From: Streptosporangium canum
GTDB taxonomy: Bacteria > Actinomycetota > Actinomycetes > Streptosporangiales > Streptosporangiaceae
DNA length: 64,000 nucleotides
Assembly (NCBI RefSeq): GCF_900113865.1
Contig: NZ_FOQY01000040.1
Coordinates: 1-64,000, forward strand
Reading direction: 5' to 3'
Below, in pieces: positions 7,256 through 16,906 of the stretch (within the stretch, counting starts at the first letter, position 1; the number at the start of each line of letters is the position of its first letter). Below the pieces are notes generated by a model that made no database searches, was not told where the DNA came from, and saw only the letters and a list, made by a program, of their open reading frames with translations. The translations under genes were made by a program, and so were the position numbers.

Positions 7256-7570
7256 GAGGAGGTCGCCGATCCAGATGATCGACGCACGAAGGATGACCGC
7301 TTTGATATGGCGTTCGCGCAGGTAGGCGCGGTTAGCGCGGCAGGAGTGGGCCTTGTCGCCGGCGACCACGCCGGGTGCGGGGGCGGGGGGGCGGGGACGG
7401 CCGACGGGCAGGCGAATGCGCACCTTCTGGAGCACGGGGACGAGGTGCGGGCTGTCGGCGGCCTGTCCCGCGGCCAGGACGAACGCCAAAGGGCGGCACC
7501 TGCGGTCGGCGGCCAGCCGCGTCACCTCCAAGGGCCTCGCGACCGAATACGTGCACTGGGCCACAGGCAC
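7241..7570 (-). pseudogene. IS5-family transposase remnant (internally deleted)
   Basis: A 109-residue frame. It carries RPLAFVLAAGQAADSPHLVP, VRIRLPVGRPR and VVAGDKAHSCRANRAYLRER, which is the conserved central and DDE region of IS5/IS427-type transposases. It then jumps straight to IIWIGDLLQTTC, the usual extreme C-terminus. The segment that normally lies between (the lysine-rich loop and the helix with the last catalytic Glu) is missing, and so is the whole N-terminal part. The fragment cannot be active. Its stop codon lies inside the 35-bp terminal sequence at 7221-7255, as expected for the 3' end of such an IS. Confidence 0.8.
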
Positions 7571-7770
7571 CGCTCGCCTCTTGCTCCGGCTGCTCCGTGG
7601 GGAACCTACGGGCCGCTCTTCCTCGCAGACCGGCGCGCACCCGCCGCCGACCCCGCCGCCGACCCCGCCGCCCGCCGCCGACCCCGTCGCCCGCCGCCCG
7701 CCGACGGCCCCGCTGACCGCTCCAGAGCGGCGACCTGCAAGGGTTATTCCTTACGGAGGGCGGCATCGGC
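7571..7770. other. Low-complexity junction between IS remnant and ureohydrolase gene
   Basis: Contains a run of CCGCCGACCCCG-type repeats at about 7645-7695 and no gene. It probably marks a decayed junction of the IS copy. Confidence 0.4.
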
Positions 7771-8739
7771 TCAGCCACGCTCGGCGGGCGTGCCGTGCTT
7801 CTCGTTCAAGGCGAAGAGGCTGACCAGGTCGTACGCGACGTGCGAGGCCGCGACCGAGGTGATCTCGGCGTGGTCGTAGGCCGGAGCCATCTCCACGACG
7901 TCCGCGCCGACCAGGTTCGCCCCCGCCAGGCCACGCAGGATCTCCAGTAGCTCGCGGCTGGTCAGACCGCCCGCCTCCGGGGTCCCGGTACCGGGCGCGT
8001 GCGCCGGGTCGAGCACGTCGATGTCGATGGACAGGTAGAGCGGCCGCTCCCCGATCCGCTGCCGCAGCGCGTCCACCACCTCATCCACGCCGCGCCGCAT
8101 GACGTCGGCGCTGGTCACCACGCCGAAGCCCATCCGCCGGTCGTCGTCGAGGTCCTTCTTGGCGTACAGCGGGCCGCGGGTGCCAACGTGGCTGAGCGCC
8201 TCGGTGTCCAAGATGCCCTCCTCCACCGCGCGCCGGAACGGCGTGCCGTGGGTGTACTCAGCTCCGAAATAGGTGTCCCAGGTGTCCAGATGTGCATCGA
8301 AGTGCAGCAGCGCGACCGGACCGTGGACGCGGGCGGCGGCGCGCAGTAGCGGCAGCGCGATGGTGTGGTCGCCGCCGATGGTGACCAGGCGGGTGCCGTC
8401 AGCGGTCAGCGCGGAGGCCGCCTCCTCGATGGTCTCGACGGCCTCGTTGATGGCGAAGGGGTTGCAAGCGATGTCCCCGGCGTCGGCGACCTGCTGGGTC
8501 GCGAACGGTGAGACGTCCAGGCCGGGGTGGTAGGGCCGCAGCAGGCGGCTGGCCTCGCGGACGGCCGAAGGGCCGAACCGTGCGCCGGGCCGGTAGGAGA
8601 CCCCGCTGTCGAACGGCACGCCGACGATCGCCACGTCGGCGCGCCCCACCTCCTCCAGGCGGGGCAGCCGGGCGAAGGTCGCCGGGCCGGCGAAGCGCGG
8701 GATGCGGGAGGAGTCGACGGGTCCTCGGGGCTCGGCCAT
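7771..8739 (-). CDS. Agmatinase/ureohydrolase family protein
   Basis: 322 residues from the ATG at 8739 (AAAGGA upstream). It is a binuclear-manganese ureohydrolase. The ligand motifs are complete: GGDHTI (His125), FDAHLD (Asp148, His150, Asp152) and [20 protein letters not shown] (Asp239, Asp241). The N-terminus ([14 protein letters not shown]) and [20 protein letters not shown] match actinobacterial agmatinase-like proteins. Agmatinases release urea from agmatine, but members of this family also act on guanidine, guanidinobutyrate, guanidinopropionate, formiminoglutamate and other guanidino compounds, so the substrate is open. It is divergent from the dimethylformamidase-like gene and lies in the IS-bracketed segment. 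There is no adenine- or polyamine-related neighbour to favour agmatine. Confidence 0.85.
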   Translation of the reverse strand: MAEPRGPVDSSRIPRFAGPATFARLPRLEEVGRADVAIVGVPFDSGVSYRPGARFGPSAVREASRLLRPYHPGLDVSPFATQQVADAGDIACNPFAINEAVETIEEAASALTADGTRLVTIGGDHTIALPLLRAAARVHGPVALLHFDAHLDTWDTYFGAEYTHGTPFRRAVEEGILDTEALSHVGTRGPLYAKKDLDDDRRMGFGVVTSADVMRRGVDEVVDALRQRIGERPLYLSIDIDVLDPAHAPGTGTPEAGGLTSRELLEILRGLAGANLVGADVVEMAPAYDHAEITSVAASHVAYDLVSLFALNEKHGTPAERG

Positions 8740-8914
8740 CGTGGTCGGTCCTTTCACGAAGAGGCGGCGGACGCGGGCCGACACTAGCCGGAGCGGGGCG
8801 CGCCGCCTCTGGCTGGACCGTCCATGAGAGACGGGAGGCATTGTACGATTCATCCACTTTCGCGTCACCGGCCCGTTCATAGACTCGGTCTTCACGTACG
8901 AGCCGAGGAGAATC
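8740..8914. promoter_or_regulatory. Divergent promoter region of the catabolic island
   Basis: 175 bp between the ureohydrolase (minus) and dimethylformamidase-like (plus) start codons. It includes the AT-richer patch ATTGTACGATTCATCC near 8841-8856. The plus-strand gene starts at GTG 8915 after GAGGAGAATC. The local PucR protein is the likely regulator. I could not define a repeat shared with the other island promoters. Confidence 0.4.
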
Positions 8915-10537
8915 GTGAGCGAAAAGATCACAGCGGCCAGGCTTCCGGCCGCCTTCGCCTGGTCGCCCAAGGGCTGGCCGTCGGAACGCGCGTTCGTCAC
9001 GCCGGACACGGCCGAGGTCTGGTGCTACACCGACCGGTTCTCCTACCTTCCGGGTGAGACTGTGCGATTCCACCTCAGCGCGAGCGTCCCGTCCTTCGAC
9101 CTGGAGGTGGTCTGCGACGGACTGGAGCCGCAAGTGGTGTGGTCGCGGCAGGGCCTGTCGGCGGGCCGCTTCGAGGCGCCGGCCGATGCGCACGCCGCCG
9201 GCTGCGGCTGGCCGGTGGGGCTGGAGCTGGAGATCCCGGACGACTGGCGGAGCGGCTTCTACATCGTGACCGTCCGCGCGACCTCCCCCGAGGGCGAACT
9301 GTGGGAACGCGACCACTTCTTCGTCGTGAAGGCCCCGGCGCACCGGCGGGCCCGCACCGCGCTCGTGCTGACCACCAGCACGATGCTGGCCTACAACGAC
9401 TGGGGTGGCGCCAACCACTACCGTGGCCTAGGGGACGACCCGCGCCACGACGCCGGGTCGCCGCTCGCCTCGACGCAGCGGCCCATCGCCCGGGGCATGA
9501 TCCGCAAGCCGGCCGGGGCGCCGCGCGAGGCCAACCCGGGTGTGCTACCCATCGGCGGCGCCCCCCGCTACCCCTCCTATGAGTGGGCGCGCCTCTTCGG
9601 CTACAGCCGCCACCATGCCGACGCCTTCTGGGCGACCTACGAGCGGCATTTCGTGGTGTGGGCCGAGCGCAACGGATACGAACTGGACTACCTGACCCAG
9701 CACGATCTGCACTTCGACCCGCAGGCGCTCGACGGGTACTCCTGCGTCGTCATCATCGGCCACGACGAGTACTGGTCGTGGCCGATGCGCGACACCGTCG
9801 ACGCCTACGTGGACGGCGGCGGCAACCTCGCCAGGTTCGGCGGCAACTACCAGTGGCAGGTGCGGCTCAGCGAGGACGAGACCACACAGTATTGCTACCG
9901 GCTGCCGTCCCTGGACCCCGCCGCCGACGAGACGCCCCACCTCGCCACGACCGTGTGGGAGGCGAAGTCGGTCGGCCGACCTGGCGCGACCACCATGGGC
10001 CTCAACGGTCTCGGCGGGATCTACAACCGCTACGGCGTGGCCACGCCCCGCTCGTCGGGAGGATTCACCGTCTACCGGCCGCACCACTGGGCGATGGAGG
10101 GCACCGACCTCTACTACGGCGACCTGCTCGGCGGCCCTCCCTCGTTCCTGGCCGCCTTCGAGTTGGACTCGGTCGAGTACACCTTCCGGCGCGGCCTGCC
10201 GTACCCGACGTTCGAGGACGGCGCCCCGAAGTCCCTGGAGATCCTCGCTCTCGCACCCGCCGTACGTGGTGAGGAGGACCGCTTCGGCGGCCGCGTGCCG
10301 ATCGGCGGGCCCGAGGAAGAGGTCTACGACTACAACCAGGACCTCGGCGACGATCTGCCCGACTACGTGCACGAAGGCGAGATGCGCGGCGCCGGGATGA
10401 TCGCGGCCTTCACCCGCGGGGACGGCGAGGTCTTCAACGGCGGCAGCACGGAGTGGTCCCACGTCCTTAGTCTCGGCGACCCGTTCGTCGAACGCATCAC
10501 CCATAACGTCCTTCGCCGCTTCGGAGCCGCCTCGTGA
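8915..10537 (+). CDS. N,N-dimethylformamidase large-subunit-like protein
   Basis: 540 residues, GTG start with GAGGAG 7-8 nt upstream. The N-terminal third is a beta-rich domain ([20 protein letters not shown]). The C-terminal two thirds carry the features of the DMFase beta-subunit C-terminal family: [20 protein letters not shown], then [10 protein letters not shown] near residues 280-289, [17 protein letters not shown], and a C-terminal [12 protein letters not shown]. Published DMFase has an unusual mononuclear iron held by two Tyr and one Glu. The tyrosines in HDEYWS and GGNYQW are candidates here (inference). Characterised DMFase also needs a small alpha subunit; none is recognisable, and the next gene is a cupin. 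The expected chemistry is hydrolysis of a formamide or other small amide. Its stop overlaps the cupin start by 4 nt. Confidence 0.75.
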   Translation: MSEKITAARLPAAFAWSPKGWPSERAFVTPDTAEVWCYTDRFSYLPGETVRFHLSASVPSFDLEVVCDGLEPQVVWSRQGLSAGRFEAPADAHAAGCGWPVGLELEIPDDWRSGFYIVTVRATSPEGELWERDHFFVVKAPAHRRARTALVLTTSTMLAYNDWGGANHYRGLGDDPRHDAGSPLASTQRPIARGMIRKPAGAPREANPGVLPIGGAPRYPSYEWARLFGYSRHHADAFWATYERHFVVWAERNGYELDYLTQHDLHFDPQALDGYSCVVIIGHDEYWSWPMRDTVDAYVDGGGNLARFGGNYQWQVRLSEDETTQYCYRLPSLDPAADETPHLATTVWEAKSVGRPGATTMGLNGLGGIYNRYGVATPRSSGGFTVYRPHHWAMEGTDLYYGDLLGGPPSFLAAFELDSVEYTFRRGLPYPTFEDGAPKSLEILALAPAVRGEEDRFGGRVPIGGPEEEVYDYNQDLGDDLPDYVHEGEMRGAGMIAAFTRGDGEVFNGGSTEWSHVLSLGDPFVERITHNVLRRFGAAS

Positions 10538-10929
10538 CCACCTCGACGAACCCCGTTCCGGCCTCCGAGGCCGGCATTGACCAGGTCCGGGCCATCGACG
10601 CCCGGAACGGCGAGCGCTTCGTGCCGCCGCTGAGCGACTACCACCTCCTGTCCTCGGAGTGGAGCGAGGAGGAGTTCCGCGTCTTCGGCGGCGCGGCGAC
10701 CTCCTATACCGGCGGCTTCTGGAGGGGCGAGCCCGGCGCCGTGCGCTTCGACTCCTGGCCGTACGACGAGATCTGCTTCATCCTCAAGGGCCGAGTCGCC
10801 GTCCAGGACGCCGAGGGGCAGCGCAAAGAGTTCGGCGTCGGCGAGTCGTTCCACATCCCGCAGGGCTTCCGCGGCGACTGGATCACCGTGGAGCCGAGCG
10901 AGAAGATCTTCATCGCGGTCAGTCGCTGA
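10534..10929 (+). CDS. Small cupin-domain protein
   Basis: 131 residues in a single cupin barrel. PYDEICFILKGRVAVQDAEG and GESFHIPQGFRGDWI are the two conserved cupin motifs. EICFILKG has the Glu, but the His pair of motif 1 is replaced, and FHIPQGF keeps one His. It is of the Cupin_3 type seen in proteins next to amine and ureide catabolic enzymes. The start overlaps the stop of the dimethylformamidase-like gene (GTGA), so the two are translated together. It might be a partner or accessory subunit of that enzyme, or bind a metabolite. The reaction is unknown. Confidence 0.75.
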   Translation: MTTSTNPVPASEAGIDQVRAIDARNGERFVPPLSDYHLLSSEWSEEEFRVFGGAATSYTGGFWRGEPGAVRFDSWPYDEICFILKGRVAVQDAEGQRKEFGVGESFHIPQGFRGDWITVEPSEKIFIAVSR

Positions 10930-10988
10930 GCCCGGCCGCTGGCACGGCCGGCGGCGAGGGCACCACGACGACGACATAGGGTTACAGC

Positions 10989-12479
10989 ATGGTCCCGCTT
11001 CGCGTGTTCGTCGCCCAGCTGGGCCTGGCGGTCCTGTCGGGCGAGGACCACCTCGACGCCCCGGTTCGCTGGGTGCACGTCAGCGAGCTGACCGATCCCT
11101 CGCACTATCTGCAGGGCAACGAGCTGCTGCTTCTCGCGGGCACCAACCTACGGCCCGAGCAAAGCGCGGAGTACGTGCGTTTAGTCAAGGCGGCCGGCAT
11201 CACGGCACTCGGGTTCGGCGTGACGCCGGTCTTCGACCGCGTGCCCGACCAGCTCGTGACCGCCTGCTGTGAGCAGGATCTTCCGCTGCTGGAGATCCCC
11301 GCCTCGGTCGCGTTCGAGTCCTGCGCCGAGTTGCTCTACGGCGAGCTCCTCTCATCGGAGCTGTCGGAGATCAGACGGCTGACCGAGGCGCAGCGCGCAC
11401 TGATCAAGACCGCCACCGGCCCGTCGCCGCTCACCAGGACGCTGCAGCTGCTGGCCGCGCACACCGGCGGCTGGGCGGTGCTGTACGACCGGGTCAGGGG
11501 ACGGGAGTGGTCCGGCGGGGTGCCGCGCATCGACGCCGACGTGCGCGCCGCCATCGACCGGATCTGCGTGAGCACTCGCCCGACGAGCGCCACGATGAGC
11601 TCGGTCGACCAGCGCGTCATGGTGCAGTCGGTGGCCGGACCGCTGCCCTGCGGCTACGCGCTGGCGGTCGGCGCCCCGATGGTGGCCGGGGTCACCGACC
11701 ACGCCCTCATACTGACGGCGGCCTCCCTGCTCAGCCTGATCATCCCGGACCCGACGGACAACTGGCCCTCCCACCAGGTCGGCCAGGCGGCGCTCGCGCT
11801 GGCGCTCGACCCGCACTCGCCCCGCTGGATCCAGCACGCCGCCGCCGTCTTCGGGGTGCAGGGCTCGGGATCCCTCTGGCGGGTCCTCTGCGCGCGCACC
11901 ACGGATCGGGCGGCCGACACCCGCACCCGCACCCGTACCCGGCTCGGCGAGTTGGCCTCCCTGCTGGCGTCCCCGTTCGTCGACCAGGACGGCGTGGTGT
12001 TCATCGCCCTGCTGCCCGAATCCGCCCCGCTCTCCCAGATCACCGATGATCTTACCCATGCCGGCTGGCTGGCCGGCATCAGCTCGGCCCATCCCGTGAC
12101 GCGGCTGCGCGCGGCGCACGAGGAAGCCGGCCAGGCGCTGCGTACGGCGCTGTTCCAGGGCAGCTGCGTGGTGAGCGATACGGAGATCGACGGGTTGGCG
12201 GGGGCGCTGGACATGAGACGTCTACGGCACTACGCCGACCGCCGGTTCCGGCCACTGCGCGAGCGCCGCCAGCAGGACGCCGCCGATCTGCTCACCACTT
12301 TGCGGGTCTGGCTGCGCCACAACGGCCACTGGGACCGCACCGCCGATGAGCTCGGCGTCCACCGCAACACCGTGCGCCACCGGATCGGGCAGGTGGAGGC
12401 GAGCCTTGGCTGCCAACTCGCCGACGCGGACACGCGGGTGGAGCTGTACCTCGCCCTCCGGACCCTCGAAGAGCTCTGA
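10989..12479 (+). CDS. PucR family transcriptional regulator
   Basis: 496 residues. The N-terminal PucR-type sensor domain is clear (VRWVHVSELTDPSHYLQGNE and LLLAGTNL around residues 22-55). The C-terminal helix-turn-helix of the CdaR/PucR kind, LGVHRNTVRHRIGQVEASLG, lies within the last 60 residues. The family founder activates purine catabolism genes in Bacillus, and relatives control amine and amide breakdown. Here it lies between the cupin and the permease, so it is the obvious regulator of the island. The ATG at 10989 is chosen; the upstream site is weak. Confidence 0.9.
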   Translation: MVPLRVFVAQLGLAVLSGEDHLDAPVRWVHVSELTDPSHYLQGNELLLLAGTNLRPEQSAEYVRLVKAAGITALGFGVTPVFDRVPDQLVTACCEQDLPLLEIPASVAFESCAELLYGELLSSELSEIRRLTEAQRALIKTATGPSPLTRTLQLLAAHTGGWAVLYDRVRGREWSGGVPRIDADVRAAIDRICVSTRPTSATMSSVDQRVMVQSVAGPLPCGYALAVGAPMVAGVTDHALILTAASLLSLIIPDPTDNWPSHQVGQAALALALDPHSPRWIQHAAAVFGVQGSGSLWRVLCARTTDRAADTRTRTRTRLGELASLLASPFVDQDGVVFIALLPESAPLSQITDDLTHAGWLAGISSAHPVTRLRAAHEEAGQALRTALFQGSCVVSDTEIDGLAGALDMRRLRHYADRRFRPLRERRQQDAADLLTTLRVWLRHNGHWDRTADELGVHRNTVRHRIGQVEASLGCQLADADTRVELYLALRTLEEL

Positions 12480-12726
12480 GCTTGATCTGACTCTCCCCGA
12501 ACCGGCCAGAGCCTGGGCGTTTCGCGGTATCTGTGCCGTAGTGTACGGAACATACATCGCTGGCAGCGAAGTCTGGACGGATTGTCAATCGTCGGCTCGC
12601 CGCACCCGCCATAGGCTCCAGCGTTACATCGGCCCGGCGCGCACCCGCCCCCCAGGCTTTCTCCTCTCTCTTCTCTTCCTGCTTCTTCCGCGCGCCGGTG
12701 TACCGCCCGCAGTAAGGAGCGACCCC
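12480..12726. promoter_or_regulatory. 247-bp leader/promoter of the permease-metallohydrolase pair
   Basis: Non-coding, with two perfect small palindromes: CCGTA-GTG-TACGG at 12536-12548 and GATTGTCAATC at 12580-12590. The second overlaps a TTGTCA that could serve as a -35. A pyrimidine-rich tract follows at about 12655-12695. The ribosome site AAGGAGCGACCCC precedes the ATG at 12727. Candidate PucR operator (inference). Confidence 0.45.
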
Positions 12727-14217
12727 ATGCCAGGTCATGTCACCGAGAGTTCCCCGAACGCGCCCAATGCCCTGGCCGGCGATGCCATGGGAACCAAGGA
12801 CCTCATCTTCACGGTCCTGGCCGCGCTGGCGCCCCTGACGCTGATCGTCGCCGTCGCGCCACTGCACTTCCTCATGGGCGGCGCATCCGTACCGGGCGGA
12901 TACCTAGTCGCCGGCGTGGTCATGGCGCTCTTCGCCGTCGGTTTCATGACCATGAGCCGCTACGTGCGCAACGCGGGCGCCTTCTACGCCACCATCTCCC
13001 GCGGTCTCGGCAAGCCGGTCGGCTCGGGGGCGGCGATGCTCGCGATCGCGGCCTATAACGCGCTGCAGATCAGCACATACGGCGCGCTCGGCGTCTACGC
13101 CACGCAGACCTTCAAGAACTACTTTCACCGCGACGTGCCGTGGTATGTGTTCGCGCTCGTCTGCGTGGTCCTCGTCGCCTGGCTCGGATATCGCGGCATC
13201 CACACCAGTTCCCGGATCCTCGGGGTCCTGCTCGTGCTGGAGACGGCCGTCCTGGTCGTGCTTGCGGTGTATGTCCTGGCGAAGGGGGGAGCCGGTCACT
13301 GGTCCGCCGAGTCGTTCGCGCCGGGCAAGGTCCTCGACCCGCGCAACGGGGCCATGTTCGCCCTCGTCGCCGGAGCCTTCATGGGATTCGAGGCCACTGC
13401 GATCTTCAGCGAGGAGGCACGCGGCGGCATCAGGACGGTCCGGCGCGCCACCTACATCGCGGTCGGGTTCATCGCCGTCTTCTACGCCTTCATCACCTGG
13501 ATCGTCGTCATGGCGTACGGCGCGGACAAGATCGCGGCGGCGGCCGAGGCAGACCCGGTCAACCTCGTCGTCGCCGTCTTCGACGCCTACGTGCCCGCCC
13601 CGATCACCGAGGTGATGCACGTCCTCCTGCTGACCAGCGCGTTCGCCGCGCTGCTGGCCTTGCACAACGCGGCCAACCGCTACTTCTTCGCGATGGGCCG
13701 CGAGGGCCTCCTGCCACGCGCCCTGGGCCGAGTCCACCCGCGGACCAAGGCCCCGTGGGTCGCGGGCCTCGCACAGACCGCCCTGGCGGCAGTGGCCGTC
13801 GCCGCGTTCGCCGCCTTCGGGCTCGACCCCTACCTGGGCCTGCTCCTATGGGGGAGCACGCTCGGCTTCCTCGGGATCATCAGCCTGTGGGCGCTGTGCT
13901 GCCTGGCGATCATCCGGTTCCTGCGCCGTCAGGCGCCCGAGGCCGGGCTGTTTCGCACCACGATCGCCCCCGGCCTCAGCTTCCTGGCCCTGGCCGTGGT
14001 GCTTTTCCTCGTTTTGACCAACCTGCCGCTGCTGACTGGCGCGGGCACCGCCACCAACGTCGTCATCGTCGGCGTCGGCCTGGCCGCCTTCGTCATCGGC
14101 GTCGCCCGTACGCTGCGCCTGCGCGCCCGCTCTCCCCAGCTCTACGCCGGGCTGGCCCGTACATCCGTCGACGAGACGCCCGCCGGGCGGGAGGAACTGG
14201 TGTCTGACCATGGCTGA
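12727..14217 (+). CDS. APC superfamily amino acid/amine permease
   Basis: 496 residues with about 12 hydrophobic segments. It is an APC transporter of the amino-acid or amine-importing kind. MGTKDLIFTVLAALAPLTLI opens TM1, and the conserved GAFYATISRGLGKPVGSGAAM (TM2-TM3) and FMGFEATAIFSEEARG (the TM6 region, with the conserved Glu) are typical. The ATG at 12727 is preceded by AAGGAG; longer frames starting at 12346 read into the pucR-type gene and are rejected. The stop overlaps the start of the next gene by 8 nt, so permease and metallohydrolase are co-translated. It probably imports the amide or guanidino substrate of the island (inference). Confidence 0.9.
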   Translation: MPGHVTESSPNAPNALAGDAMGTKDLIFTVLAALAPLTLIVAVAPLHFLMGGASVPGGYLVAGVVMALFAVGFMTMSRYVRNAGAFYATISRGLGKPVGSGAAMLAIAAYNALQISTYGALGVYATQTFKNYFHRDVPWYVFALVCVVLVAWLGYRGIHTSSRILGVLLVLETAVLVVLAVYVLAKGGAGHWSAESFAPGKVLDPRNGAMFALVAGAFMGFEATAIFSEEARGGIRTVRRATYIAVGFIAVFYAFITWIVVMAYGADKIAAAAEADPVNLVVAVFDAYVPAPITEVMHVLLLTSAFAALLALHNAANRYFFAMGREGLLPRALGRVHPRTKAPWVAGLAQTALAAVAVAAFAAFGLDPYLGLLLWGSTLGFLGIISLWALCCLAIIRFLRRQAPEAGLFRTTIAPGLSFLALAVVLFLVLTNLPLLTGAGTATNVVIVGVGLAAFVIGVARTLRLRARSPQLYAGLARTSVDETPAGREELVSDHG

Positions 14218-16777
14218 ACACGACGCCCACCCCGGCCGCTACCCGGCAGACTCCGAACGCGGCTACCGGCCGATGGACCTAACGGGCGTGCTCAACGCGC
14301 CCCGCTCGATCCTCGACGACGGCGACTCCTACCCGCTTGGGGCGCGGACGCTGTACGGCATCCCGTTCCTGTTCGGCGACGAGCGCGCCGCGGACGCGGC
14401 GCTGCTGCGGGTCGCGGGCGGCGCCGTCACCATACCGGTGGAGCGCGCCTTCGAGTGGATGGTGATCGCGCACGCCCTGGAGTCGCCCGACCTGTTCGAC
14501 GGCCAGATGGTCGGCGACGTCTGCGCGCACTACACGCTGGTGTACGAGAACGGCGGCACCGAACGGCTGCCGGTGCGCCAGCGTTTCGAGATCGGCCCGA
14601 CGCCGCGGCTGTGGAGTGACAGGGCGATCCCCCTCGACTGGGGGCAGACCCCGTTCCTGGCCGTGCCCGATGCGCAACACCGGCTGATGCCGCGCACCCA
14701 CGGCCGCTTCGACGCGGCGGGCGCGCGGTTCGTCGACATCGACGACCCCCAGGCCAGGTCGCCATACGTACTGCCCTACCGGTTCTATCTGTGGCCCTTC
14801 AGGAATCCCCGGCCGGGCGTGAAGGTCCACAGCCTGAAGATCAGCTCGTTGGGACCGAGCGTCCTCATCGGCGCCGTGACCACCAGCGACCTGGATGAGG
14901 ATCCGTTCGGACGCACGGTGTGGCGGGACGTCCTGATCGACCTCGACCCGTCGCTCGGCCCGGTCACGGAGGACCTGGCGGTCACCGTCGATCGCGGTTC
15001 CGCCACCTACCTCTACCGCCGCCTCAGCGCGGACGCCTCGGAGGACAGGGCCGGGGGCGCCAGCACACCGGCCTGGGGGGCGCCCGTCGAAGACGAGCAC
15101 CGCGCGTACGTGCGCGTCGCTGCGACCCCGTCGGCGCGGCTGACCCTCACCCGTAGGACGTCCGTCATCGGCACCTGCGGCTGGGACGAGCTGCTCACCG
15201 CCGGACGGCGCAGCGACGGCGGGGTCGCCTGGCGGGTTCCCGACGCCGATCGGGCCTGGGTGCGCACCGTGGTCAGGGACGCCGCCACCGGCGAGCCGGT
15301 CCCATGCCGGATCCATTTCCGGTCCGCCGACGGCGTGCCGTACCCGCCGCACGGCCACCACGGGCACATCAACTCAGACGGCAACACCTGGAACCTCGAC
15401 ATCGGCGGCGATGTCCGCCTCGGGGCCACGACGTACTCCTACATCGACGGCACCTGCGAGGGCTGGCTGCCGCTGGGCGAGGTCACGGTCGAGGCGGCCC
15501 GCGGGTTCGAATACCGGCCGATTCGCACGGTCGTCACGATCCGGCCGGGCCAGGCCGAGCTCGAACTGACCCTGACCCGGATGGCCGACCTGGCGGCGAC
15601 CGGCTGGTACAGCGGCGACACCCATGTGCACTTCGTCTCGACGCTGGGCGCCGAACTGGAGGCGCGCGGCGAGGACGTGCGCATTACCAACCTCCTGCTC
15701 AGCCAATGGGGCCACCTGTTCACCAACACCGAGGAGTTCACCGGCCGGCCCCACACCTCCGCCGACGGCCACACACACGTCTTCGCCGGGCAGGAGAACC
15801 GCAGTGGCATGCTCGGGCATATCAACCTGCTCGGGCTGCGCCGCCCGATCATGCCCTGGTGCACCGGCGGCGCGGAGGAGTCGGAACTCGGAGGCGGCCT
15901 GGAGAGCACGCTGTCACGCTGGGCCGACGAATGCCACGAGCAAGGCGGCACCGTCGTGCTGGCGCATTTCCCAGTGCCGAACGGAGAGGCGGCCGCACTC
16001 CTCGCCACAGGACGCCTCGACGCCGTCGAGATGATCGCCTATGACCCCTATAACATCCAGGAGTACTACCGCTATCTCAACGCCGGCTATCGGATCCCCC
16101 TGGTGGGCGGCACGGACAAGATGAGCAGCGAGGTGCCGATCGGTCTCATCCGCACCTACGCCCATGTGCCGCCGGAGCAGGAACTGGACTACTGGGCCTG
16201 GTGCCGGGCCGTACGGCAGGGAACGACGTTCGTGACGAGCGGGCCGCTCCTACACCTGGACGTGGACGGCCGCCGCCCCGGGCAGGAGGTCCGCGTGACC
16301 GGGAACGGCACCGTCCGGGTGGAGACCCGAGCCGAGTCCATATTCGACCTGGAGCGGATCGAGATCGTGGTGAACGGCCGCGTCGTCGCCGAGCGCCGCT
16401 CGCCGCATCCGGCGCACGCGCTCGAACTGGCCGCCGACGTGCCCGTCACCGAGGACGCCTGGATCGCGGCACGGTGCTACGGGCCCGGCGCGGACGTCGC
16501 CCGGCACCACGACGTGTGGGGCCGCCCGATCATGGCGCACTCCTCGCCCGTCTACGCCCGAACGGGGGACGGCTACGGCAGGTTCGACGAGGCCACGATC
16601 CGGCACATGCTCAACCTCATCGACGGTTCCCTGGCCTACATCGATGAGCGCAGCCGCAGCGTGTGGCCCGGTCGAGCCTGCCACAGGCACGGACAGGAGG
16701 ACCACATGGCCTTCCTGCGCGCGCCATTCCTCCAGGCCCGCGAGCTGCTGCGAGCGCGAATGGCCCGGCGTCGGTAA
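14210..16777 (+). CDS. CehA/McbA family metallohydrolase
   Basis: 855 residues, probably in several domains. The N-terminal half is beta-rich and unassigned. From about residue 460 there is a PHP-like metal-dependent hydrolase: TGWYSGDTHVHF (the HxH metal motif), QENRSGMLGHINLLG, VVLAHFPVPNGEA and IPLVGGTDKMSS. This set matches the CehA/McbA family, whose founders hydrolyse the N-methylcarbamate insecticide carbaryl. Most relatives have unknown substrates, so only hydrolysis of an ester, amide or carbamate can be suggested. No signal peptide is evident. It overlaps the permease by 8 nt. The right-hand IS-end sequence starts 115 nt downstream. Confidence 0.8.
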   Translation: MAEHDAHPGRYPADSERGYRPMDLTGVLNAPRSILDDGDSYPLGARTLYGIPFLFGDERAADAALLRVAGGAVTIPVERAFEWMVIAHALESPDLFDGQMVGDVCAHYTLVYENGGTERLPVRQRFEIGPTPRLWSDRAIPLDWGQTPFLAVPDAQHRLMPRTHGRFDAAGARFVDIDDPQARSPYVLPYRFYLWPFRNPRPGVKVHSLKISSLGPSVLIGAVTTSDLDEDPFGRTVWRDVLIDLDPSLGPVTEDLAVTVDRGSATYLYRRLSADASEDRAGGASTPAWGAPVEDEHRAYVRVAATPSARLTLTRRTSVIGTCGWDELLTAGRRSDGGVAWRVPDADRAWVRTVVRDAATGEPVPCRIHFRSADGVPYPPHGHHGHINSDGNTWNLDIGGDVRLGATTYSYIDGTCEGWLPLGEVTVEAARGFEYRPIRTVVTIRPGQAELELTLTRMADLAATGWYSGDTHVHFVSTLGAELEARGEDVRITNLLLSQWGHLFTNTEEFTGRPHTSADGHTHVFAGQENRSGMLGHINLLGLRRPIMPWCTGGAEESELGGGLESTLSRWADECHEQGGTVVLAHFPVPNGEAAALLATGRLDAVEMIAYDPYNIQEYYRYLNAGYRIPLVGGTDKMSSEVPIGLIRTYAHVPPEQELDYWAWCRAVRQGTTFVTSGPLLHLDVDGRRPGQEVRVTGNGTVRVETRAESIFDLERIEIVVNGRVVAERRSPHPAHALELAADVPVTEDAWIAARCYGPGADVARHHDVWGRPIMAHSSPVYARTGDGYGRFDEATIRHMLNLIDGSLAYIDERSRSVWPGRACHRHGQEDHMAFLRAPFLQARELLRARMARRR

Positions 16778-16837
16778 GCGAATGACGCCCACCCCGCCGG
16801 CGGACCGACAACGAAACCGACCACGCAGGAGACCGCG

Positions 16838-16906
16838 GTGTATACGGCGATCACGCTGGTGCACCGGTTCCAGAACAGGGCGCTCGTCAAGCAGACGACC
16901 TGTTGA
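16838..16906 (+). pseudogene. Short frame running into the right-hand IS end
   Basis: Twenty-two codons and a stop, ending KQTTC*, which are the same last residues as the left transposase remnant. The upstream codons (TAITLVHRFQNRALV) are not transposase-like. I read this as foreign sequence joined to the preserved 3' IS end, in other words a deletion scar. Confidence 0.4.

Noticed and set aside
12346-12726. Longer N-terminus for the APC permease reading through the end of the PucR gene
   Set aside because: It overlaps the PucR helix-turn-helix in another frame. The ATG at 12727 has AAGGAG and begins right before TM1.
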